Source: Actinocatenispora rupis (GTDB lineage: Bacteria; Actinomycetota; Actinomycetes; Mycobacteriales; Micromonosporaceae). Taken from it: 64,000 nucleotides of DNA. The notes below the pieces were generated by a model. The model was not told where the DNA came from. It was given only the letters and a program-made list of their open reading frames with translations, and did no database searches. The stretch is from the NCBI RefSeq assembly GCF_016861975.1, contig NZ_BOMB01000046.1:1-64000 (forward strand), written 5' to 3'. This document shows positions 7,557 to 17,130 of this stretch, piece after piece (the stretch's first letter is position 1; the number at the start of each line of letters is the position of its first letter). Both the position numbers and the translations under genes were made by a program.

Positions 7557-8784
7557 CGGTTCCGTCCGGGCCGTCCTGCCGCGGCGCACCCGACCCCGGC
7601 GGTACTCCGGGCGCGGCCGGCGGCGGTGCGCCGAACGTCGGCGTCTCCGTGTACGGCCCCGTACCCACCGGCGTCTCCGCGTGCGGCGGGGCCGCGTCGT
7701 ACCCGCCGAGCGGACCCACCTCGTACGTCGGGCCGCTGGCCGGCGCGGTCCCGGGGGCTCCGGGCGGCGCGGTGAAGGCGGGGTCGGACGGGGGCATCGC
7801 GGGGGCGAGCGGGGCGCCGGCCGCGGCGGGTGGCCGGCCGGACATCCGGCTGGAGAAGGTTTCCAGCAGGCGGCTGACCGGCAGTCCGAGCACGATCGCC
7901 GCGGCGGCCAGGACCGCGATGACGCCGCTGCTCGAACCCCGCAGCGCCAGCGCGGTCTGGAGCGCGGTGATCGCGACGACGCCGAGCAGGGTGCCGGCGA
8001 TGCCGGCGCGGCGGCCGAAGACGCTGACTCCGCCGAGCAGTACGGCGCCGAGCGCGAACGCGAGGGTGTTGCCCGGGACGACCGTGGCGGACCGGATCCA
8101 CTGCGTGAAGACCACCCCGGACAGGCCGGCGAGCAGGCAGGACACGGTCAGCCCGCCGACCGCGCCGACCGCGGCGATGCCGCCCCACATGGCCGGGTCG
8201 CCGACCCGCCGGGACGACCCGAAGACCCGGCGTACCGGGGGGATCAGCCACACGGCGCCGCCGCCGAGGCTGACCAGTACGAAGAGGGTGAACCACAGGG
8301 CGCCGGACGGCGTCGTCACGTCCGCCATGGTGACGGCGCCGGCGGGGGTCAGCGCGATCATCGCGCCCTGGATCGCCGTCGCCGCACCGAATGTCACCGC
8401 CCAGCCCGGTACGGACAGCACGCCGGTGAGCCCGCCGAGGAGTACGCCGGCGAGGGTGGCGGCGGTGACCGCGACGAACCCGGCGACGGGCAGGGACCAG
8501 TGGTGCTGGCCGACCAGCCAGGCGGTGACCAGGCCGGCACCGGAGAAGATCGCGCCGGCCGCGAGGTTCGGCGTGGCGGTACGCATGGACACGGCGACGC
8601 CCGAGGCGAGCAGCCCGGTGGTGCCGGCGGTGATCAGGAAGTTCGTCAGGAGGGTGCCGCCGCCGCCCGCGGGGGCGAGTGCGACCATCACGGTCACGCA
8701 GCCGAGCGCGACCACGAACAGCACGCCCTCCCACACCAGGTGCGGCAGCAGCGGATCGCGCGGCTCCGGCCCGTTCCCGGCCAT
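7543..8784 (-). CDS. RbsC-like ABC-transporter permease homologue (orphan)
   Basis: The 413-residue polytopic membrane protein, roughly residues 15-320 with eight to ten hydrophobic segments. Blocks such as NLAAGAIFSGAGLV, GLTGVLSVPGWAVTF and the end GSSSGVIAVLAAAAIVLGLPV resemble branched/ribose-type (BPD_transp_2) permeases. No ATPase or binding-protein gene is adjacent, so a transport role is uncertain. The last about 90 residues are a Pro/Gly/Ala-rich cytoplasmic tail. ATG 8784 has a strong Shine-Dalgarno (GAGGGAGG); the longer open frame upstream reads through the divergent promoter region and was rejected. It converges with and overlaps mqnC by 14 bp. Confidence 0.7.
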   Translation of the reverse strand: MAGNGPEPRDPLLPHLVWEGVLFVVALGCVTVMVALAPAGGGGTLLTNFLITAGTTGLLASGVAVSMRTATPNLAAGAIFSGAGLVTAWLVGQHHWSLPVAGFVAVTAATLAGVLLGGLTGVLSVPGWAVTFGAATAIQGAMIALTPAGAVTMADVTTPSGALWFTLFVLVSLGGGAVWLIPPVRRVFGSSRRVGDPAMWGGIAAVGAVGGLTVSCLLAGLSGVVFTQWIRSATVVPGNTLAFALGAVLLGGVSVFGRRAGIAGTLLGVVAITALQTALALRGSSSGVIAVLAAAAIVLGLPVSRLLETFSSRMSGRPPAAAGAPLAPAMPPSDPAFTAPPGAPGTAPASGPTYEVGPLGGYDAAPPHAETPVGTGPYTETPTFGAPPPAAPGVPPGSGAPRQDGPDGTVRPG

Positions 8785-9016
8785 CGGCCCTCCCTCGAAT
8801 CGGACTGCGGGAGCGTAGCGCCGCCGCGCAACCCAGCGGGGCCGGCGCCGGGACGTACCGGGGCGTCGGGCGATCGGTCGGCGAACGTGGGCCGAACGGA
8901 TGGTCCGGAAACCGGGAAGGTTCCTTAGAGTTCTCGCGCCCCGTTGTCCGTCGGCCGGATCCGCGGCGCCCGTCCGGGGCCGTGTCCCCACCGGCCGACC
9001 TGCGAACAGGACCTGC

Positions 9017-10570
9017 ATGGATCCCAGACACTCCCGCCGGCTCCGGGCCGGTTTCGCCGTGACCCTCGGCGCGACCGCGGCCCTGGCCACCGCCCTCCCC
9101 GCGTACGCCGACTACGTGGACAACGACCTCCGGGTCGAGATGCCCGCGCACAGCGTCGCGGCCGGTTCCGCCGGCAAGCCGATGACCGTCGACGTGGTCA
9201 AGTCCGGCTCCGACGCGGCGACCAACGTGGTCGTCACGATCGACGCGTCCGGGGTCGACCCGGCGAAGGCGGCCGTCACGTTCGCCGGGCACGCCGGCTG
9301 CACCGTGGCGAACCTGGTCGAGACCTGCCACGTCGACTCGTACGCGAAGCCCGGCACCGACTCGTACGGGCTGGTCGTGACGCCGACCGCGGCGGCGACC
9401 CCGGGCAACGCCGGCCCGGTCGTCGCGTCCGTCACCAGCGACACGACGGACGAGTACACGGGCGACAACAGCGGCAGCTTCCCGGTCACGGTGACCGACC
9501 CGGGTGTCGACCTGGTCGCGCTGGCCGAGCCGGTGGCGTCGCCGATCGAGCCGGGGCACAGCCGGCCGCTGGCCCTCGCCGTCGCGAACGCCGGCAGTAC
9601 CACGGTGCACGGCGTCTCGTTCACGGTCGACACCCGCTGGTCGTGGGCGTCGCTGGCCGAGCGGTACCAGGAGTGCACGACGACCGGGACCGCCACCACC
9701 TGCGTACTCCCGGACGTGGACCTCGGTCCGGACCGGGTGCTGGCGTTCGTCGACGACAAGGGCGACAGCCTGCTGCACCTGGCGGCGGACCCGCACGCGC
9801 TGGGTCTGGCGGAGGAGAAGGGCACGTTCGAGGTGTCGCCGGCGACCGGTGCGGCGGCGAGGTCCGCGCGCGGCGGCCGGTCGCTCGCCGCGCGGCTGGC
9901 GGCGCCCACCCGGCGCGTCACCCCGCACACGGCCGACCGCGACCCGGGCGACAACACCACGACCTTCGCGTACCGGATCGCGGACAACCCGGCGGACGTG
10001 CAGGTCACGGTGCCGTCGTACCGGGCGCGGGTGGGTGACGTGGTGACGGTCCGCGCGACGGTCACGAACGCCGGCCCCGGCGACGGCCGCGGCTTCACCG
10101 TGTACGCCGACAAACCCAGCGGTACCACCCTCGTCGGTACGCCCACGCTCGCCGTCGGCGACCACTCCGAGCCGTACATGTGCGACCCGCAGGGCGGGAC
10201 GGACGGCCACGACGTCCGGTGCTTCCACGACGGCGAGTTCCTGCCCACCGGTACGAAGGGCGCCGTGTCCGGGGTGCTGACCTTCCAGCTCAAGGTCACC
10301 TCCGCGGACCTCGGCACCGGCCGGGTCACCGCGAACGACGGTGCCCACGACCCCGACCCGAAGAACAACACCGCCCCGGTACGGATCGCGCTGGAGTCCG
10401 GGTCGGCGTCGCCGTCCGCGTCGCCGACCGCGGCCGGTGGCAGCGGCGGCGGCTCCGGTTCGCTGCCCGTCACGGGTACCCGGCTCGGCCTGATCGGCGG
10501 AGCCGGCGCGGCACTGCTCGTCGCCGGCGCCGCGGTACTCGTCCTGGCGCGCCGCCGGGCACGCGCCTGA
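9017..10570 (+). CDS. LPXTG-anchored surface protein with CARDB/DUF11-like repeats
   Basis: The 517-residue secreted protein: signal peptide residues 1 to about 33 (cut after PAYA), two or three beta-sandwich modules of the DUF11/CARDB kind (VKSGSDAATNVVVTID, then VANAGSTTVHGVSF and [14 protein letters not shown]), a Ser/Pro/Gly linker, and the sorting signal LPVTG at 483-487. A hydrophobic helix and RRRARA tail follow. It should be linked to the cell wall by sortase; no sortase gene is in the window. ATG 9017 follows ACAGGA at good spacing. It is divergent from the permease gene across 232 bp. Confidence 0.85.
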   Translation: MDPRHSRRLRAGFAVTLGATAALATALPAYADYVDNDLRVEMPAHSVAAGSAGKPMTVDVVKSGSDAATNVVVTIDASGVDPAKAAVTFAGHAGCTVANLVETCHVDSYAKPGTDSYGLVVTPTAAATPGNAGPVVASVTSDTTDEYTGDNSGSFPVTVTDPGVDLVALAEPVASPIEPGHSRPLALAVANAGSTTVHGVSFTVDTRWSWASLAERYQECTTTGTATTCVLPDVDLGPDRVLAFVDDKGDSLLHLAADPHALGLAEEKGTFEVSPATGAAARSARGGRSLAARLAAPTRRVTPHTADRDPGDNTTTFAYRIADNPADVQVTVPSYRARVGDVVTVRATVTNAGPGDGRGFTVYADKPSGTTLVGTPTLAVGDHSEPYMCDPQGGTDGHDVRCFHDGEFLPTGTKGAVSGVLTFQLKVTSADLGTGRVTANDGAHDPDPKNNTAPVRIALESGSASPSASPTAAGGSGGGSGSLPVTGTRLGLIGGAGAALLVAGAAVLVLARRRARA

Positions 10571-10576
10571 CGGACC

Positions 10577-10611
10577 GCCGGGTGCGGGTGGCCCCACCGC
10601 CCGCACCCGGC
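10577..10611 (+). terminator. GC-rich hairpin after the LPXTG gene
   Basis: GCCGGGTGCGGGTGG (10577-10591) pairs with CCGCCCGCACCCGGC (10597-10611), 15 bp with one G-U pair. It starts seven bases after the stop codon and no T-run follows, as is usual in this genome. Confidence 0.7.
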
Positions 10612-10670
10612 CCACCGGGGGTTTCGGCGGTCGGCGTCGAGCTGACCGGGCGGTCTGACAGAGTGGTGGC

Positions 10671-11378
10671 GTGACCGAACAGCACGGAACCCGGGCGACG
10701 CTGGACAAGAAGCCGCGCGAGGTGGCGGCGATGTTCGACGACATCGCCGAGCGGTACGACCTGACCAACACGGTGATCGCGATGGGGCAGGACCGGCTGT
10801 GGCGCCGGGCCACCCGACGCGCGCTGGGGTTGCAGCCGGGCGACCGGTGCCTGGACGTGGCGGCCGGTACGGCGGTGTCGACGGTCGAGCTGGCGCGGTC
10901 CGGTGCCGAGGTCGTCGCGTGCGACTTCTCCCTGGGGATGCTGCGGCGCGGCCAGCGCGCCGGGCGTACGGCGCCGCGGGTGGCGGGCGACGCGATGGCG
11001 TTGCCGTTCGCGGACCACAGCTTCGACGCGGTGACGATCACGTTCGGGCTGCGCAACGTGTCGGACATCGACGCGGCGATCGCCGAGTTCGCCCGGGTCA
11101 CGCGGCCCGGCGGGCGACTGGTGATCTGCGAGTTCAGCCACCCGACCTTCCGCCCCTTCCGCGTCGTGTACGAGGAGTACCTGGTGCGCGCGCTGCCGAT
11201 CGTGGCCGGGCGGATCGGCAGCAACCCGGCGGGCTACGAGTACCTGCCGGAGTCGGTGCAGGCGTGGCCGGAGCAGGCCGACCTGGCCACCCGGATCGGC
11301 GCCGCGGGCTGGACGGACGTGGCCTGGCGGAACTTGTCGGGCGGCATCGTGGCGCTGCACCGGGCCACCCGCCGGTGA
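10671..11378 (+). CDS. menG: demethylmenaquinone methyltransferase MenG (UbiE family)
   Basis: SAM-dependent methyltransferase that converts demethylmenaquinone to menaquinone. The 235-residue protein has the SAM site [13 protein letters not shown] near residue 60 and the family blocks [22 protein letters not shown] and [10 protein letters not shown]. It works after prenylation at the membrane. GTG 10671 lacks a clear Shine-Dalgarno; CAGAGT at 10659-10664 six bases upstream may be a leaderless -10. It is followed by the menJ-type reductase and the nuo operon, so quinone synthesis and the main quinone-using complex are grouped. Confidence 0.93.
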   Translation: MTEQHGTRATLDKKPREVAAMFDDIAERYDLTNTVIAMGQDRLWRRATRRALGLQPGDRCLDVAAGTAVSTVELARSGAEVVACDFSLGMLRRGQRAGRTAPRVAGDAMALPFADHSFDAVTITFGLRNVSDIDAAIAEFARVTRPGGRLVICEFSHPTFRPFRVVYEEYLVRALPIVAGRIGSNPAGYEYLPESVQAWPEQADLATRIGAAGWTDVAWRNLSGGIVALHRATRR

Positions 11379-11534
11379 CCCCGGCGCGGCACCGCGCTCC
11401 GAATCGCCGGCGCGTACCGGAAGGTGACGATCCGGCGTCGGCGGGTGCTCTGCCGGTACCCGTGCGAAGCTCCGGTCGCCGTGATGACATGGTGAAGGGG
11501 AAGCCGCAGGTCATGATCATGACCGGTGAGGCAG

Positions 11535-11553
11535 TTAGGTTCGCCTAACCGGT
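11535..11553. promoter_or_regulatory. IdeR/DtxR-like iron box
   Basis: TTAGGTTCGCCTAACCGGT matches 15 of 19 positions of the DtxR/IdeR consensus (TTAGGTTAGSCTAACCTAA as recalled), with a perfect core inverted repeat GTTAGG-TTCG-CCTAAC at 11534-11549. It lies about 20 bases before the possible -10 TAGACT (11574-11579) of the menJ-like gene, where a bound repressor would cover the -35 region. Confidence 0.6.
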
Positions 11554-11591
11554 GGCGGCCCAGCAGTGCGTCCTAGACTCCATATCGGCGC

Positions 11592-11609
11592 TCGTGAAAG
11601 TCTTCACAA
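11592..11609. promoter_or_regulatory. Rex (NADH/NAD redox sensor) operator
   Basis: TCGTGAA-AGTC-TTCACAA matches 13 of the 14 defined positions of the Rex operator TTGTGAA-N4-TTCACAA. It sits 44 bases before the menJ-like start and upstream of nuoA. In Streptomyces, Rex is known to repress respiratory genes including nuo, so the site fits the context. Confidence 0.7.
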
Positions 11610-11652
11610 GCGGCCCGATCGCCCCCATCGATCGTTCGTTTGAGAGGTCACC

Positions 11653-13017
11653 GTGACCGACTCCGGCAGTGCCACCGACACCGCCGTACCGACCGACGCC
11701 GTGCCGGGCACGGCGGACGCAGCCGGCCGGTCCGCCGACTCCGAGGCCGTGTCGGGCACGGCCGACGTGATCGTCGTCGGCGCCGGCCCCGGCGGTTCGG
11801 CCGCGGCGTACTACCTGGCCCAGCACGGGCTGGACGTCCTCCAGTTGGAGAAGACCTCGTTCCCGCGGGAGAAGGTCTGCGGCGACGGGATGACCCCGCG
11901 CTCGGTCAAGCAGCTGATCAAGATGGGCGTCGACATCGACGCGCCGGGCTGGCTGCGCAACCGCGGGCTGCGGGTGATCGGCGGCGGCATCCGGCTGGAG
12001 CTGGACTGGCCGGACCTCGCCACGTACCCGGACTTCGGGCTCACCCGTACCCGGCTGGACTTCGACGAGCTGCTCAGCGAGCGCGCCGTCGCCGCCGGAG
12101 TACGGCTGCTCACCGAGACGAACGTGACCGGTCCGATCACCGACGCCGCCGGCCGGGTCGTGGGCGTCACCGCGACGTCCGGCCGGGACAAGAAGCCGGT
12201 GGAGTACCGGGCGCCGCTGGTGCTCGCCGCCGACGGCGTGTCCGGCCGGTTCGCGCTGGCGCTCGGCATCAACAAGCGGGAGGACCGGCCGATCGGCGTC
12301 GCCGTCCGGCGCTACTACCGGTCCGAGGCCCGCACCCACGACGACTACCTGGAGTCGTGGCTGGAGCTGCGGGACGGCCGCACCGGGGCGGACAACCTGC
12401 TCCCCGGGTACGGCTGGATCTTCGGTCTCGGTGACGGCCGGGTGAACGTGGGGCTCGGCGTACTCAACTCGTCGAGCAGCTTCGGCCAGGCGAACTACCG
12501 GCAGATGCTGACGGACTGGCTGGCCAGTACGCCGGACGACTGGACCATGAACGACGAGCAGTACGCGGACGGTCCGGTGCGCGGTGCGGCCCTGCCGATG
12601 GGCTTCAACCGGGTGCCGCACTACACCCGCGGCGTCATGCTGGTCGGCGACTCGGGCGGCATGGTCAACCCGTTCAACGGCGAGGGCATCGCGTACGCGA
12701 TGGAGTCGGGCGAGCTGGCCGCGGAGATCGCGGCGCAGGCGCTGGCCCGGCAGCCCGGTCCGGCCCGCGAGCGGATGCTGCGCTACTACCCGAAGGAGCT
12801 GTCCCACCGGTACGGGGGCTACTACCGGCTGGGCGGCTGGTTCGTGAAGTTGATCGGCAATCCCGAGGTCATGAAGCTGTGCACCCGGCACGGCATGCCG
12901 CACCCGATGCTGATGCGGTTCGTGCTGAAGCTCCTGGCCAACCTCACCGACCCCCGTGGGGGTGACGCGATGGACCGGATCATCAACACGCTGACCCGCG
13001 TCGCGCCCGCGGTGTAG
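11653..13017 (+). CDS. menJ: menaquinone reductase MenJ-like (geranylgeranyl reductase family)
   Basis: FAD flavoprotein of the geranylgeranyl reductase family, 454 residues. The dinucleotide motif VVGAGPGGSA is at 41-50, preceded by an acidic Ala/Thr-rich N-terminal extension of about 35 residues. The family blocks EKVCGDGMTPRSV, GWIFGLGDGRVNVGLG and GDSGGMVNPFNGEGI follow. The closest known role is MenJ of mycobacteria, which saturates one isoprene unit of the menaquinone tail; reduction of another prenyl lipid cannot be excluded. GTG 11653 has GAGAGG upstream. Context between menG and nuoA supports the menaquinone role. Rex and iron-box-like sites precede it. Confidence 0.85.
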   Translation: MTDSGSATDTAVPTDAVPGTADAAGRSADSEAVSGTADVIVVGAGPGGSAAAYYLAQHGLDVLQLEKTSFPREKVCGDGMTPRSVKQLIKMGVDIDAPGWLRNRGLRVIGGGIRLELDWPDLATYPDFGLTRTRLDFDELLSERAVAAGVRLLTETNVTGPITDAAGRVVGVTATSGRDKKPVEYRAPLVLAADGVSGRFALALGINKREDRPIGVAVRRYYRSEARTHDDYLESWLELRDGRTGADNLLPGYGWIFGLGDGRVNVGLGVLNSSSSFGQANYRQMLTDWLASTPDDWTMNDEQYADGPVRGAALPMGFNRVPHYTRGVMLVGDSGGMVNPFNGEGIAYAMESGELAAEIAAQALARQPGPARERMLRYYPKELSHRYGGYYRLGGWFVKLIGNPEVMKLCTRHGMPHPMLMRFVLKLLANLTDPRGGDAMDRIINTLTRVAPAV

Positions 13018-13023
13018 CGGGTC

Positions 13024-13065
13024 GCGCGCCGGCCACCCCCGCTAGCAGCGCGGACGCCGGCGCGC
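13024..13065 (+). terminator. hairpin between menJ-like gene and nuo operon
   Basis: GCGCGCCGGC (13024-13033) pairs perfectly with GCCGGCGCGC (13056-13065), with a further CCGC/GCGG pairing inside the loop. It begins seven bases after the stop codon and separates menJ from the nuo promoter region. Confidence 0.55.
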
Positions 13066-13151
13066 AATAGGGTAAGTCGGTTTTGAAGAGAGTGCATTAG
13101 GCAGGCAGACGCGCGCGCCACCCGGCGCGCCGGGAACTGGAGACAAAGGCG
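13066..13151 (+). promoter_or_regulatory. probable nuo operon promoter and 5' leader
   Basis: This short stretch is less GC-rich than its surroundings (AATAGGGTAAG, then GGTTTTGAAGAG). TAGGGT at 13069-13074 could be a -10, but no good -35 is seen. It contains a half-match to a Rex site (TTTTGAA) without a convincing second half, and the palindrome CCCGGCGCGCCGGG at 13121-13134. GGAG at 13138-13141 precedes the nuoA ATG. Confidence 0.35.
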
Positions 13152-13511
13152 ATGTCGATCGCGCCGTACGTGCCGATTGCGGGGTTGCTCGTCCTCGGCG
13201 CTCTGTTCGCGCTGTTCTCCTGCACCATCGCCCCCTTGGTCGGCCCGAAGCGGTTCAACAAGGCCAAGCTTGAGGCGTACGAGTGCGGGATCGAGCCGGC
13301 GCCGGTGCCCGCGGGCCGGTTCCCGATCCGCTTCTATCTGACGGCGATGCTGTTCATCGTCTTCGACATCGAGATCATCTTCCTGTACCCGTGGGCGGTC
13401 TCGTTCGACATGCTCGGCACCTTCGGGTTCGTCGAGATGCTGCTGTTCATCGTCACCGTCTTCATCGCGTACGCCTATGTCTGGCGGCGCGGCGGGCTGG
13501 ACTGGGACTGA
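13152..13511 (+). CDS. nuoA: NADH-quinone oxidoreductase subunit A
   Basis: Small membrane subunit at the Q-module/membrane-arm junction of complex I; 119 residues with three transmembrane helices. The loop between helices 1 and 2 has YECGIEP, including the conserved cysteine that changes exposure during turnover in NuoA/ND3. ATG 13152 has GGAG upstream. It is the first of 14 genes in conserved order nuoA-N, and its stop lies 11 bases from nuoB. Confidence 0.97.
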   Translation: MSIAPYVPIAGLLVLGALFALFSCTIAPLVGPKRFNKAKLEAYECGIEPAPVPAGRFPIRFYLTAMLFIVFDIEIIFLYPWAVSFDMLGTFGFVEMLLFIVTVFIAYAYVWRRGGLDWD

Positions 13512-13522
13512 GGGGGCGCGAC

Positions 13523-14206
13523 ATGGGTCTGGAGGAGAACCTCCCCGGCATCCTGCTGGTTTCGGTCGAGAAGCTGGTGAACGTCGTACGCAAGACGTCG
13601 ATGTGGCCGGCGCAGTTCGGCCTGGCGTGCTGCGCGATCGAGATGATGACCACCGGCGCCGCCCGGTACGACACGGGTCGGTGGGGCATGGAGGTCTTCC
13701 GCGCCTCGCCGCGGCAGGCCGACCTGATGATCGTGGCGGGCCGGGTGAGCCAGAAGATGGCACCGGTGCTGCGCCGCATCTACGACCAGATGGCCGACCC
13801 GAAGTGGGTGCTGTCGATGGGCGTGTGCGCCAGTTCCGGCGGCATGTTCAACAACTACGCGATCGTGCAGGGCGTCGACCACGTCGTCCCGGTGGACATG
13901 TACCTGCCGGGCTGCCCGCCGCGGCCGGAGATGCTGCTCGACGCGATCCTCAAGCTGCACGAGAAGATCCTGCACGAGCCGCTCGGCGAGAAGCGCCGCG
14001 CGCAGCTCGCCGAGATCGCGAAGACGGTACCGGCGCCGGCGGTGCGGCCGGGCACCATGCCGTCGAGCTACCGGTACAACAAGGCCAAGCGCCGGCAGTG
14101 GACGGCGGCCGCGGCCGAGGGGCGCGAGGAGCAGCTCCGGATCGAGAACTGGATGCACGAGAACGGCGACAAGGCGCCCGTCGTGCGCGACCGGTGGAAG
14201 GGGTAG
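13523..14206 (+). CDS. nuoB: NADH-quinone oxidoreductase subunit B
   Basis: Carries the N2 4Fe-4S cluster that passes electrons to menaquinone. The 227-residue protein has all four cluster cysteines: C36 and C37 (ACCAIE), C102 (VCASSGG) and C131 (PGCPPRP). The C-terminal part from about residue 165 is a charged extension beyond the minimal subunit, as in many actinobacteria. ATG 13523 was chosen because the upstream open frame overlaps nuoA. Peripheral, cytoplasmic side. Confidence 0.97.
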   Translation: MGLEENLPGILLVSVEKLVNVVRKTSMWPAQFGLACCAIEMMTTGAARYDTGRWGMEVFRASPRQADLMIVAGRVSQKMAPVLRRIYDQMADPKWVLSMGVCASSGGMFNNYAIVQGVDHVVPVDMYLPGCPPRPEMLLDAILKLHEKILHEPLGEKRRAQLAEIAKTVPAPAVRPGTMPSSYRYNKAKRRQWTAAAAEGREEQLRIENWMHENGDKAPVVRDRWKG

Positions 14207-14209
14207 TCG

Positions 14210-15094
14210 GTGGCCGACGAGAAGCTTCCCCACCCTGCGGACGACGAGCCGGCGGCCGACGCCAAGCCGGCCGGCGAGAGGCTCCCGCAGGGCCGGGACG
14301 TGACCGAGGGGCCCGCGGACGAGAAGGTGTATCCGGGGCACGCTGCCGCGGGTGAGCCGGACGCGCTGCCGGTGAAGCACCCGACGGACAGCATCGACCC
14401 GCTGCAGGCGGAGGCCGAGCTGGACGAGGTGGTCGCCGGCGGCGCGGTGCCGACGAGCGTGCCGGCGGAGCAGGGCATGTTCGGTGTGCACGGCTCGGGC
14501 GACACGTCCGGCATGGGCGGCCTGGTCCGCCGCCGGCCGCTGCCCGTCCCCGCCGAGCGCCCGTACGGGTCGTACTTCGACGAGACGGTGGACGCGCTGG
14601 CGGAGGCGTTCCCGCAGTTCCACGAGGCCATCGAGATGGTCAACGTGGACCGCGACGAGCTGACCATCTACGTCCGGCCGCGCTTCATCGCCGAGGTCTG
14701 CAAGACCATGCGCGACGACGAGGCCCTGCGGTACGAGTTCTGCTCGTCCGTGTCCGGCGTCGACTACCTGGGCGAGCGGCGCCGGCTGCACGTGACGTAC
14801 CACCTGCTGTCGATGACGTACCGGCGGCGGGTGCGGCTGGAGGTCGCGGTCACCACCGAGAACCCGCACGTGCCGACCGTGACGCCGGTGTACCCGACGG
14901 CGGACTGGCAGGAGCGCGAGACGTACGACATGTTCGGCGTCGTGTTCGACGGGCACCCGAACCTGACCCGGATCCTCATGCCGGACGACTGGGAGGGCTA
15001 CCCGCAGCGGAAGGACTACCCGCTGGGTGGCGTGCCGGTCGAGTACAAGGGCGCCGAGATTCCACCGCCGGACGAGCGGAGGGCATACAAGTGA
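14210..15094 (+). CDS. nuoC: NADH-quinone oxidoreductase subunit C
   Basis: The 30-kDa subunit of the complex I connecting arm, 294 residues. The conserved domain is in the second half ([22 protein letters not shown], then [29 protein letters not shown]). The first about 110 residues are acidic and proline/alanine-rich and unlike the family core. GTG 14210 starts four bases after nuoB; the extension is kept because no later start has a better ribosome site. It overlaps nuoD by GTGA. Confidence 0.95.
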   Translation: MADEKLPHPADDEPAADAKPAGERLPQGRDVTEGPADEKVYPGHAAAGEPDALPVKHPTDSIDPLQAEAELDEVVAGGAVPTSVPAEQGMFGVHGSGDTSGMGGLVRRRPLPVPAERPYGSYFDETVDALAEAFPQFHEAIEMVNVDRDELTIYVRPRFIAEVCKTMRDDEALRYEFCSSVSGVDYLGERRRLHVTYHLLSMTYRRRVRLEVAVTTENPHVPTVTPVYPTADWQERETYDMFGVVFDGHPNLTRILMPDDWEGYPQRKDYPLGGVPVEYKGAEIPPPDERRAYK

Positions 15095-16425
15095 GCACCA
15101 CCCCGAACAAGGACCCCTACGCGGCCACGTCCCGGGACACCACCGAGGGCAAGGTGTACACGGTCACCGGCGGCGACTGGGACACGATCGTCGGCTCCGA
15201 CGACCCGCTGCACCACGAGAAGCTGGTCATCAACATGGGCCCGCAGCACCCGTCGACGCACGGCGTACTGCGGCTGGTGCTGGAGATGGAGGGCGAGACC
15301 GTCACCGACGTCCGCCCGGTCATCGGCTACCTGCACACCGGCATCGAGAAGAACATGGAGTACCGCACCTGGACGCAGGGCTCCACGTTCGTCACCCGCG
15401 CCGACTACCTGTCGCCGATCGCCAACGAGACGGTGTACTGCCTGGCCGTCGAGAAGCTGCTCGGCATCGAGCTGCCGAAGCGGGCCGAGCTGATCCGCGT
15501 GATCATGCTGGAGCTGAACCGGATCGCGTCGCACCTGGTGTGGTTCGCGACGACCGGCATGGAGCTGGGCGCGACCACGATGATGATCATCGGGTTCCGC
15601 GAGCGCGAGATGGTCCTGGAGATCTTCGAGCTCGTCAGCGGCCTCCGGATGAACATGGCGTACGTGCGGCCCGGTGGGGTGGCGCAGGACTTCACGCCGG
15701 AGGCCGTCGAGGCGATCCGCGAGTTCCTCAAGGTCATGCCGAAGCGGCTGAAGCAGTACGAGAACCTGATGAACGGTCAGCCGATCCTGCACGAGCGGGC
15801 CAAGGGCGTGGCGTACCTGGACGTGTCGGGTGCGCTGGCGCTGGGCGTGACCGGCCCCGTACTGCGGTCCGCGGGTCTGCCGTGGGACCTCCGCAAGACC
15901 ACGCCGTACCTGGGCTACGAGACGTACGACTTCGAGGTGCCGACCGAGACCACCTGCGACGTGTTCGGCCGTTGGATGGTCCGGTTCCACGAGTGCTGGG
16001 AGTCGCTGAAGATCATCGAGCAGGCGCTGGACCGGCTGGAGCCGGGCCCGGTGATGGTCGAGGACAAGAAGGTCGCGTGGCCGGCGCAGCTCGCGATCGG
16101 CACCGACGGCATGGGCAACTCGCTGTCCCACGTCGCCAAGATCATGGGCCAGTCGATGGAGGCCCTGATCCACCACTTCAAGCTGGTCACCGAGGGTTTC
16201 CGGGTACCGGCCGGCCAGGTGTACACGGCGGTCGAGTCGCCGCGCGGCGAGATCGGCTGCCACGCCGTGTCCGACGGCGGCACCCGGCCGTACCGCGTGC
16301 ACGTGCGGGAACCCAGCTTCGTGAACCTGCAGGCGCTGCCCGCGATCTCCGAGGGTGGCCTGCTCGCCGACGTCGTCGCCGGTGGCGCATCGCTGGACCC
16401 GGTCATGGGTGGGGTTGATCGTTGA
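15091..16425 (+). CDS. nuoD: NADH-quinone oxidoreductase subunit D
   Basis: The 49-kDa subunit that forms the quinone pocket together with NuoB; 444 residues, full length. Family landmarks: [14 protein letters not shown] near residue 50 with the quinone-site histidine, [16 protein letters not shown], and the C-terminal [15 protein letters not shown]. It is the only nuoD in the window, which matters because the second nuo locus has none. GTG start overlaps nuoC (GTGA) and the stop overlaps nuoE (TGATG). Confidence 0.97.
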   Translation: MSTTPNKDPYAATSRDTTEGKVYTVTGGDWDTIVGSDDPLHHEKLVINMGPQHPSTHGVLRLVLEMEGETVTDVRPVIGYLHTGIEKNMEYRTWTQGSTFVTRADYLSPIANETVYCLAVEKLLGIELPKRAELIRVIMLELNRIASHLVWFATTGMELGATTMMIIGFREREMVLEIFELVSGLRMNMAYVRPGGVAQDFTPEAVEAIREFLKVMPKRLKQYENLMNGQPILHERAKGVAYLDVSGALALGVTGPVLRSAGLPWDLRKTTPYLGYETYDFEVPTETTCDVFGRWMVRFHECWESLKIIEQALDRLEPGPVMVEDKKVAWPAQLAIGTDGMGNSLSHVAKIMGQSMEALIHHFKLVTEGFRVPAGQVYTAVESPRGEIGCHAVSDGGTRPYRVHVREPSFVNLQALPAISEGGLLADVVAGGASLDPVMGGVDR

Positions 16426-17129
16426 TGTCGTACGAAGAGCTGGACACCGAGGAACTCCGGACCCGCGCCGCCGAGATCAGGGCGCGGTTCCCGGAGGGCC
16501 GCGAGCGGTCCGCGCTGCTCCCGCTGCTGCACCTGGTGCAGTCGGTCGAGGGCAAGGTCACCCCGAACGGCGTACGGTTCTGCGCCGAGCAGCTCGGCAT
16601 CACCCGGGCGCAGGTCGGCGCGGTCGCGACCTTCTACACCATGTACAAGCGCCGTACCGGTGGGAAGCACCTCGTCAGCGTCTGCACCAACACGCTGTGC
16701 GGGATGATGGGCGGCGACAAGACGTACAAGGCGCTGTCGGAGCATCTCGGGGTCGGCCACGAGGAGACCACCGAGGACGGCAGCATCACGCTGGAGCACG
16801 CCGAGTGCCTCGCCGCGTGCGACTACGCGCCGGTCCTCACCGTCGACTACGAGTTCTACAACAACGTCGACGAGGAGAAGGGCCTGGAGATCGTGAAGCG
16901 GCTGCAGGCCGGCGAGATCCCCATGCCGGACCGCGGTGCCACCCCGGCCGGGCTGGCCGGCATCGGCGAGCAGCTCGCCGGGTACGGCGACGGTCGACCC
17001 GGCGCGGTCGCCGAGAACGCGACCGGCGAGCCGACGCTGCGCGGCGCCCGGCTGGCCGCCGACCACGGCATCTCGGTGCCGGGCTTCGACCCGAACACGC
17101 CGATCCCCTCGAAGCAGGAGGGCAAGTAA
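16425..17129 (+). CDS. nuoE: NADH-quinone oxidoreductase subunit E
   Basis: The 24-kDa thioredoxin-like 2Fe-2S subunit of the NADH module, 234 residues. Cluster N1a cysteines C87, C92, C128 and C132 are present (CTNTLC and CLAAC). A tail of about 65 residues after residue 170 is Ala/Gly-rich and not part of the core fold. ATG 16425 shares one base with the nuoD stop. An in-frame TTG three bases earlier is less likely. Confidence 0.95.
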   Translation: MSYEELDTEELRTRAAEIRARFPEGRERSALLPLLHLVQSVEGKVTPNGVRFCAEQLGITRAQVGAVATFYTMYKRRTGGKHLVSVCTNTLCGMMGGDKTYKALSEHLGVGHEETTEDGSITLEHAECLAACDYAPVLTVDYEFYNNVDEEKGLEIVKRLQAGEIPMPDRGATPAGLAGIGEQLAGYGDGRPGAVAENATGEPTLRGARLAADHGISVPGFDPNTPIPSKQEGK

Positions 17130-17130
17130 G

